Of a DNA stretch of 64,000 bases, positions 56,824-64,000 are shown one piece after another (within the stretch, counting starts at the first letter, position 1; every line of letters begins with the position of its first letter). A model generated the notes under the pieces. The model made no database searches and was not told the origin of the DNA. It was given only the letters and a program-made list of their open reading frames with translations. The translations under genes and the position numbers were made by a program. The DNA is taken from the NCBI GenBank assembly GCA_958450365.1, contig CAUEEP010000502.1, positions 44,791 through 108,790 on the forward strand. The letters are read 5' to 3'. Source of the DNA: Mesorhabditis belari. Its lineage: Eukaryota; Nematoda; Chromadorea; Rhabditida; Rhabditidae.

Positions 56824-59800
56824 AGGGAATGGAAAAGAATGGAATGGAAAAGAATGGAAAGGCATAGGGGAAACGTTCACTTCCTTGGATCAAAGGGAAT
56901 TGGGATATTTAATGGAATATTGTAACAATGTTAAAAAGCAGTTTTCAGGATCTGCGCTGGCTTTACTGCCACTGCTTAAGCTTAACTTAGCTTAGCTTCG
57001 CTTAGCTTAGCTAGCTAGTTTAGCTTAACTTAGCTAGCTAGTTTAGCTTAGCTTAGCTTAAAGTTTCGGTTTCAAGTTTTTAGACTTCATTCTCATAATT
57101 CAAGTCTCAGTTATTGAAAAATGAATCCAAACAGTCCATTAAATGCAGGCAATTGTTGCAGAATGCAGGCAATTGTTGTGTCTCGTTTATCATAGATAAA
57201 TCAAAACTCAAACCGTGTAAGCTAGTAGTAAAAAGTTCTCTCAATGATTGGTGAATTGTTTTTGAATGAATAGAAATGTACTGATGTACTTTTGATGTAC
57301 TGATGTACTTTTGATGTACTGATCAAATGATTGTGCATTGAATAAAAGTAAAAATTGTCATTTCATTTGCAATTATTTCATATCAAGCAAATAAATTGGA
57401 TTGGATTTGAAGATTGAAAAGAAATTAACGAAAATTTGAAACATATAGATTCAATTTGCAAAAAACTACTCAATTTGCATAAAAGTACTCAAATTTTGCG
57501 AGTTATCGGTAATATTTCTCTAAATTTGTTCAAAAAAAAACATCAGCTTTCATCGACCAGAAATGCTGATCGTTTTGACCTTCATTTCTGGTTGATGCTA
57601 GCAAAAAAACCTTTTTACTTTTTCATACAGTTTCATAATAGCAAATCATTAGATAGTAAAATCAGCCTAATAAACCCAATAAACCTAATAAACTCAATAA
57701 ACCTAATAAGCCTAGTAAACCTAGTAAACCTAGTAAACCTAGTAAACCTAATAAACCTAATAAACCTAATAAACCTAATAAACCTAATAAACCTAGTAAA
57801 CCTAATAACCTAATAACCTAATAAACCTAATAAACCTAATAAAGCTATTTACCCACTCAAGCCTAAAAAGTTGTAATAAGAATCTAGAATTCCTTTTTGC
57901 AATATTCTTTACCTATTTAAAACCTATTTTAAAGCATAAACTTTCTCTGTACAATTCTAAAAGAAACTAATTGAACTTTCCCTGTTTTTTTTCAACTACC
58001 TTCTCGATTTTCACTTTTCAGTAGTAGTGAAGAAAAGAAAAAGAAGCCATAAGTGTCACAATTTGGCAATTTGCGAGAGCAATTTGAACCTAATAAAGCT
58101 ATTTTCGCCCACTCAAGCCTCAAAGGTTGTAATAGGGATCTAGAAATGAGAATGATTAGTCTAGAAGAGTAGCAGAAAAAAAATTGAAACATGTATTTTA
58201 CGTTAGAAATTTGTCAAAAAAGCGTTTAATTTTGAAAAAACAATTGAAAGAAAAACTGTGTTTCAATTTTCCTCATTTAAAAAGGTGTTCTTTGGCTTAC
58301 AATGTAATGGTTTGCTGCCTAAAAAGCTGATGATTGCTTTTGATGATTTTGCTATTAGTATCGAATGATTTGCTATTATGAAACTATTAGGTACATGCAT
58401 AAGAAATGCGGATTTCGACATTTTCATAAATTTCCAACGATAGAAACCCTGATATCGACCCTGATATTAGTTTGCGCAATAAAAATGGGATTTCATATAT
58501 GCGGTATTAGAAAATCAAGGTTACTATCAGATTTTTGAGTCTTCATTGGCAAAAATTGGCAGATTTGACACACAAAAATTAGCACAATTGGCATAGAAAA
58601 AAAGAAAATGAATAATGAAAGTGAATAAGAAAAAAGAAAGTAAATCAAAATTTAGATAAAATTTGTGAAAATTTTTGTTTACAATCATGACAAATCATCA
58701 TTTCTTTACCAGAATTAAATTGAGACAAAAATGAAAAATTCTTTGTTTCAAGTCTACTAACATCAATTTTCGTTTCCTAACTTTAATAAATCGACTTTCA
58801 TTTTAGTTCTAAGAAAAGAAATTAGTTTAGAGAAAAACTAAGTTTAGAGAGATAAGGAGCCAGATTTGTAGAACCAAGGAACTAAGGAACCAAATTTAGA
58901 GAGATAAGGAACGAAATTTAGAGAGATAAGGAACCAGATTTGTAGAGATAAGGAACCAGATTTGTAGAGATAAGGAACCAAATTTAGCCAGATAAAGAAC
59001 CAAATTTAGCCAGATAAAGAACCAAATTTAGCCAGATAAAGAACCAAATTTAGCCAGATAAAGAACCAAATTTAGCCAGATAAAGAATCGAAGTTAGAGA
59101 GATAAGGAACCAAATTTAGAGAGATAAGGAGCCAGATTTGTAGAGATAAGGAACCAAATTTAGAGAGGTAAGAATTCGAAATTCGTTGACAATCGAAAAG
59201 TGTTTTGAGTTTTTTGAGTCTCCGTTGGCCAAATTGATTTCATTGGCAGATTTGACACACAAAGTTGGTAGAATTGGCACACAAAAAAGAACTACAACTA
59301 CCAACAATTGAGTTCCAAAATTTGCCTCAAGAAAAACATTAGTAATCTAATAATAAAAAGAAAAAAAATAGCATATAGTTTCCTCAAAAAATTGAAAAGA
59401 AATCGAACTGAAGAAATCGAAATGAATTGAACATGAAGACACGAAATTTGCATGTTTCTTTTTCAGCTCAATACAATCGCGGAAAAGAGCCTGTATCCCA
59501 GCAGGGCGCGTCTTTTCTTACAAAAGGGAAATATTGGAAACATAGAGAAAAAGGCGAAAAAAAGCCATACATATGCACTAATCCTTTACAGAAAAGAGAG
59601 AATTTCTCTTCGTTTTCTCCTCGTCTTTTCTTTCTTTTCTCTTTCTTTTCTCTTTCTTTTCCCCTTTTCCATTTCTTTCCCCTTTTCGTTGAAAGATTAC
59701 GTATTCAATCCTCACTCCAATCCCCTCCAGGTATCCATTAGTCATTATTAACGCTATTTGGACCTGCTGTTTAATTAGACCAAAGTTGGAGATTGAGTTG

Positions 59801-60503
59801 GAAGTTTTGAAATTGAAGTTTCAATTCAGAGAAATTAATTCGAAAAATTGAAGTTTCAATTTAGGGTACTTAACCCGAAAAATTGACGTTTCAATTTAGG
59901 GTACTTAACCCGAAAAAATTGAGGTTTCAATTTATGGAAATTAATTCAAAAAATTGAAGTTTCAATTTAGGGTACTTAACCCGAAAAATTGACGTTTCAA
60001 TTTAGGGAAATTAATTCGAAAAATTGAAGTTTCAATTTAGGGTACTTAACCCGAAAAATTGACGTTTCAATTTAGGGTATTCCACTTCAAAAATTGTAGT
60101 TTCAATTTAGGGTATTAAACCCGAAAAATCACTTACCAGTTAATCAAATTTATTAGCTCTAAAGCTGCTTATTGATTTGAAAAATTGAAACTTAGATAAT
60201 TGAATTCAAAAAATCAATCACTAATTATTCAAATTTAAATTTCAAATTTGGTTTCGAAGTTAATTATTCATTTGGAAAATTAAAGTTTCAACTTAGACAA
60301 CTCATTTCGCGAAATCATTCACTAGTCAATCAAATTCCTTACGTTTCACTATTCTTTAGCATTTGTCAAATCCTAAAGCCACGCGATTTTACTTCACAAT
60401 TTTATTTTTCAATTCCTCAGCGCCTGTAGAACTGATTCAACTTGGTACTGGAACTCTAAAAGAACTTTCAAGAGCAGTTCTCCTAACCCAGCACGCCAGC
60501 TAA
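53461..60503 (+). CDS. unrecognised conserved-looking gene, 5' partial
   Basis: Phase-consistent exons: 53461-53667, 56038-56181, 56634-56671, 56868-56929, 59467-59509 and 60421-60503 (TAA), about 193 residues. Pieces include IFDGFRIESPGYRGCFVIMQ, NGKEGGEGAINYCQHTDNRL, LYGKFEELKLLENDYTTLLW, LGETFTSLDQRELGYLMEYC, LNTIAEKSLYPSRA and ELIQLGTGTLKELSRAVLLT. It looks like a soluble globular protein: no signal peptide, no membrane segment and no motif I recognise. The first two exons and the last are best supported; donors at 56671 (GTGACC) and 59509 (GTCTTT) are weak, and exon 4 could instead run to 56691. The first exon starts in mid-codon, so 5' exons are missing. The RIN 5' end is also missing in the other direction, so this gene may be nested in a RIN intron. 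Confidence 0.5.
53840..54500 (-). mobile_element. LINE 3' end, family B, within a duplicated segment
   Basis: The - strand encodes FANLYPLSVFSRIWNELPSG (reverse transcriptase C-terminal style), then a 3' tail ending CTGAATAAGC, an AT run and a CGGACGTCC cluster (54058-54180). The whole segment recurs at 62305-62960. Confidence 0.6.
54930..55110 (+). repeat. GCTTGCTTGCTGGCTTACTT array
   Basis: Tetramer-based array; the ORF over it is an artefact. Confidence 0.95.
55437..55601 (+). CDS. candidate exon in the 53-60 kb gene, alternative or separate
   Basis: After acceptor gaatatttcag a + frame reads KYVRDLEKKERKRWIWKGKA, then CQLWVLGLPVERGEEASFHP, to TAG at 55601. A second open frame overlaps it. 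The coding look is good, but it does not join in phase with the 53667 donor. It could be an alternative terminal exon or part of another transcript. Confidence 0.28.
   Translation, partial: KYVRDLEKKERKRWIWKGKAAECQLWVLGLPVERGEEASFHPVHHEYTHKCSYG
56780..56825 (+). repeat. (GAAA)n
   Basis: Eleven GAAA units. Confidence 0.95.
57545..57602. repeat. short hairpin (CATCGACCAGAAATG)
   Basis: 15-17 bp arms, about 15-nt loop. Too little to call a microRNA. Confidence 0.3.
57655..57845 (+). repeat. TAAACCTAA array
   Basis: Nine-bp unit with TAGTAAACC variants, about 20 copies. Not the nematode telomere hexamer TTAGGC. Confidence 0.95.
58306..58470. mobile_element. half copy of the 4048-5298 element
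   Basis: Inverse of 5100-5250, including terminus TTAGGTACATGCATAAGAAA. Confidence 0.7.
58850..59165 (+). repeat. GATAAGGAACCAAATTTAGA array
   Basis: About fifteen 20-21 bp units. Confidence 0.9.
59815..60130 (+). repeat. AAAATTGAAGTTTCAATTTA array (34 bp)
   Basis: About nine units; TTGAAGTTTCAA is palindromic. It lies in the last intron of the + strand gene. Confidence 0.9.
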
Positions 60504-60693
60504 ACGATTCAATCCGATCCGATCAACATTCGCATCTTGAAAATGTGAAAATAGAGATTTCAAAGTTTATGACTTACTTCTGGTAAGGTAGAATTCTGAT
60601 AAGGTTTTGGTTTTATTTGGGCGTTTAAAAAAGTTGCTCAAACCAAACCTAGCAATTTAAAAAGTCGAAGAGTGAAAGTAATGGCCTGTAACG

Positions 60694-60699
60694 AATAAA
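60694..60699 (+). promoter_or_regulatory. polyadenylation signal
   Basis: AATAAA about 190 nt past the TAA at 60501-60503; probable 3' end of the + strand gene. Confidence 0.4.
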
Positions 60700-61061
60700 A
60701 AAACTAGCTTTTAAAAACTAGCTTAACTCAAGCTTCAAACTGAGTTTTAAACTCAATAATTTCCCTTGGAAAGATAGCCAATTGTGATAGATAACAAATG
60801 AGAAAAATGAAATTGAGACTTTCCCATAAAATAAGGGAAATCGCGGCTTTTCACTTTGCAAATGCCGGCAACAGACTTTTCCACTAATCAAATGTCCCGA
60901 ATGAATCAAATCAAATGAATCAAAAGTGACATTTGTGCTTGATGGAATCACTGATAGATGATTCAAGGACAAGAAATGCAACTTGATCGACGAAAAAAAT
61001 AGTTAATATCGTTTGAAACGAAGCTACTAGGGGACGGTTTTCTTTATGCTAGCTTTGAACA

Positions 61062-61328
61062 GTTGCCGTAAATACTGGTACCCCACCCCATAGTGACGGC
61101 GCAGCGTTGCAGTAGTCTAGCTTTGGACGCGTTTTTCTCGACACTGGTTTATGCTACAGGTATCAAGTAGGTATCAAATAATAGCCCTGAATTTCAGTTA
61201 TTTTTTGCTACCTAAACGCGCATTATAACATAAATCAGTGTCGAGAAAAACGCGTCCAAAGCTAGACTACCCAATGCTCTGCACCGTCATTATGGGAAGT
61301 GGGGTACTATTACAGTATTTACGGTATG
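61062..61328. mobile_element. MITE, TACCCCACCCC family, copy 3
   Basis: Termini as in copy 2, near-identical interior. Confidence 0.8.
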
Positions 61329-61492
61329 TTTTTTCTTTTGAAGTTAAGTTCTTCTTTCCTGATTTCTCAGGACAGTTTAACCCAAAAAGCTAATTGATAG
61401 GACAAAATGACAAAAGAATTTAATGGGAAAATTGTCAATTTTCAATCTTTATCATGTTAAAGAGAAAATTTTGACTCAGCTCAGCACTTTTA

Positions 61493-62293
61493 TATATATA
61501 TATATGTTACGTCCGAATCTGAGGAGACGTCCATCTCCGATCCGGACGTCCGAATCTGAGGAGATTCATTCTCCTCTGAAACGGACGTCCGACTCAGAGA
61601 TGGACGTCCGACTCAGAGATGGACGTCCGTTTCGGAGGAGAATGATCATTCTTCTCGGAATCGGACGTCCGATCTTGAGAACAAATAGTTTAAATGCAAA
61701 ATCCAATGTTTTGAACAAAACAAATGAAAAAGGAAGTTAAAATGGAAATTCTCTCAATTTACTTTTTTTTCTTCACAAATAATTTGGTAATATGTACGGT
61801 TTGGCAATTTGCAATTCGAGATGCCACCATTCGAAAAGCTGTACTAACAAGTAATTATTGTCTCTTTTTTGTTTCAATTTTATTTTTAATGTCAATGGTC
61901 TATGCAACTATTAATTTTCGTTGTTGTTTTTTGTTTGTTATGTTATGTTTGTTATGTTATGTTTGTTATAAAGGTTAACGGCACTTTAGTAGAACTTGAA
62001 AAAGCACAATCACATCAATTTTACCTTTGAGTTTGAAAGAAAAAGGAAAATTTGAGCCTGAATACATGTGTTTTTGTTCAAAACATTGGATTTTGCATTT
62101 AAACTATTTGTTCTCAAGATCGGACGTCCGATTCCGAGAAGAATGATCATTCTCCTCCGAAACGGACGTCCATCTCTGAGTCGGACGTCCATCTCTGAGT
62201 TGGACGTCCGTTTCGGAGGAGAATGAATCCCCTCAGATTCGGACGTCCGGATCGGAGGTGGACGTCTCCTCAGATTCGGACGTAACATATATA
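61493..62293. mobile_element. foldback with CGGACGTCC arms and AT-rich loop
   Basis: Arms 61493-61715 and 62070-62293 are inverse copies (CGGACGTCCGATC...ACAAATAGTTTAAATGCAAA). The 350-bp loop has a + ORF (61724-61978) rich in Phe/Leu/Cys that ends in a (TGTTATGTT)n tract; I do not consider it a gene. Confidence 0.75.
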
Positions 62294-62304
62294 TGCTTTA
62301 TTCA

Positions 62305-62960
62305 GGGGGCGAATAGAATCAAAATCAAAACAAAGTAGCAAATTTTGTAAAGCATTATACATCATAATATCATTAGAATGGTTTAATGTGTTTTATAAAG
62401 TCTAACTTTGAAACTTGATATTTTTAGTTCTTTAGAAGAGATCAATGTGTTCATTGATTAGCAAAAATGATTTGATTTTGATTGATTGATTATATATATG
62501 TTACGTCCAGATCCGATCCGGACGTCAGGATCTGATCCGGACGTCGAATCCGGTCATTGATTATCTTGTGGTCGGTTTCGGACGACTAATCCGACCACAC
62601 TCACTCTGGTCGGATTCGGACGTAACAAATATATATATATTTGCTTTATTCAGGAGGCGAATAGAAGCGAATCAGATAAACATAACCGCATCTAACATAT
62701 TGCTACAATACTTTCACAAAAAAAAGAAAGAAAACTAAAAATGGCACAGTAAGACTACAGTTAGACAAAGGTACAAAAAGATTAAATATAGGGCAGATTT
62801 GACATGGCAAAAAGATCTAATTCGTTTACAGATACAGATACTTTCAATTTTCCTACAGACGAGAAGACACCAGACGGGAGCTCATTCCAAATCCTACTAA
62901 AGACTGATAAAGGATAAAGGCTCGCACAAGATAAAGATAAAGGGAAAGATGATGGGGAAT
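62305..62960 (-). mobile_element. second copy of the 53840-54500 segment (LINE family B)
   Basis: Same order: CAAAGTAGCAAATTTTGTAA block, CGGACGTCC cluster (62505-62640), LINE 3' tail and RT end. About 90% alike. Confidence 0.75.
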
Positions 62961-62964
62961 TTTT

Positions 62965-63470
62965 TTTTCTGGAATTACTTTCTCTTTGCCATCGATTATG
63001 TTAAATAAGTTGAAACAAGGAAATTCGTACAGGTCAAATAATTAAAATTACATTAAATAGTGAATTAAGGTTAATACTTTACATGTATAAAATTAAAAAT
63101 TATTGAAAAAGTATTTAAAAAGTATTGAAAAAGTATTTAAAAAGTATTTAAAATAAAACCACTATCACTTTTCTTAAATTTCCCGAAACTTTTCCCAATG
63201 AGGGAAATGTTTATGTCTGATTGGTGGGAAATAAAAGAAATTGCGACTCTTTCCTCTGTCAAAAAAAAACAAAAACTAGAGAATAACAAAATTTGAAGAA
63301 ATTTGTGGAAAACAAGCCGTTTTAGTTCTTGTTTGAAAACAATAGATTTAGGAAAAATTTCGAAGTTTCAAAATTTTTTAATAATATCAGTTTTATCCTT
63401 CGGTTTTTCACAAAGTACTAAAGGAATTCAATTTTTTTAAAAAGTAAAAATGACGATGAAAAAGTTTTGT
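62965..63470. other. non-coding, nothing recognised
   Basis: AT-rich; a short AAAAAGTATT array at 63105-63155. No exon signals seen. Confidence 0.5.
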
Positions 63471-63474
63471 GTTG

Positions 63475-63785
63475 ATTATCTGGAGTTGATTAACTAGAGT
63501 TGATTATCTAGAGTTGAATATCTAGAGTTGATTATCTAGAGTTGATTAACTAGAGTTGATTATCTAGAGTTGATTATCTGGAGTTGATTAACTAGAGTTG
63601 ATTATCTTGTGTTGATTATCTAGAGTTGATTATCTAGAGTTGATTATCTAGAGTTGATTAACTAGAGTTGATTATCTTGTGTTGATTATCTAGAGTTGAT
63701 TACCTAGAGTTGAATATCTAGAGTTGAATATCTAGAGCTGATTACCTAGAGTTGATTACCTAGAGTTGAATATCTAGAGTTGTTT
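63475..63785 (+). repeat. GAGTTGATTATCTA array
   Basis: About 22 units of 14 bp with AACTA, TTGT and ACCTA variants in a higher-order order. Confidence 0.95.
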
Positions 63786-64000
63786 ATCGTGTTTATATAG
63801 TAGGTAATTAAACTGAATGAAATATCCAAAAATAGAACTGTTTTCTTCAAAAGCTAATAACAAATGCTTAGTTCTGTAAAAGTCACTATAAATTTATCAT
63901 CTTGATAAAAAAATATAATTTTTCATATTTTCTGGAAAAAAAACAGGGTTTCAAACTTTTTCAGGGGGTTGAAAATTTCCTAGGATACTAATGAGGATGA

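Noticed and set aside
57655..57845. Telomere-like repeat
   Set aside because: The unit is TAAACCTAA, not TTAGGC/GCCTAA; treated as an ordinary intronic array.
60718..60981. - strand ORF with an exon-like EKSVAGICKVKSRDFPYFM stretch
   Set aside because: Only a weak acceptor and no phase-consistent neighbour.
61724..61978. 84-residue hydrophobic + ORF
   Set aside because: Loop of a foldback element with a simple-repeat end; no splice or homology support.

Overview
The window looks like a piece of a nematode nuclear genome. It is AT-rich. Genes are cut into many short exons (about 40-400 nt) by introns of 0.3-4 kb. Most 3' splice sites match the nematode-type TTTCAG, and Tc1/mariner elements are common. 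The genus cannot be told from the sequence. Coding exons are a small fraction of the 64 kb; the rest is transposon fragments, foldback (inverted-repeat) elements, tRNA-derived SINEs, LINE 3' ends and several dozen tandem arrays. All exon models were built by eye from splice signals, open frames and phase agreement between successive exons. They are predictions, not alignments.

Layout. (1) 3841-15277, + strand: a complete-looking seven-exon gene for a 241-residue AT-hook plus bZIP transcription factor. Every exon phase agrees and the spliced length is an exact multiple of three. Its introns hold most of the repeats between 3.9 and 15.1 kb, including a 15-bp array that looks like coding sequence but is intronic. 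(2) 17482-18374, - strand: a small gene for a secreted peptide precursor with signal peptide and a terminal Gly-Arg; a further possible 3' exon lies at 16519-16672, beside a mariner-type MITE. (3) 18.4-28.5 kb: essentially repeat-only, with foldback elements, LTR-like sequence, LINE 3' ends, a 238-bp satellite and SINEs. (4) 28573-52680, - strand: nineteen phase-consistent exons of a RIN-family protein (Ras/Rab interactor; RIN homology, VPS9 and Ras-association regions). The 5' end, where an SH2 domain is expected, was not found. Its introns contain a nearly intact maT-type (DD37D) transposon, a decayed mariner and several MITE families. (5) 53461-60503, + strand: six phase-consistent exons of a gene I do not recognise. 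It may be nested in the missing first introns of the RIN gene. (6) 60.5-64 kb: mostly repeats, including a large foldback built from CGGACGTCC motifs and a second copy of the 53.8-54.5 kb segment.

Functionally the two recognisable genes are unrelated: a sequence-specific DNA-binding factor, and a Rab5-type exchange factor linking Ras signalling to endocytosis. The most striking feature is structural. At least five independent inverted-repeat elements carry a homogeneous minisatellite as their loop, with a different repeat unit in each, and two foldback elements share termini but not interiors. This points to a recurring mode of element growth in this genome.
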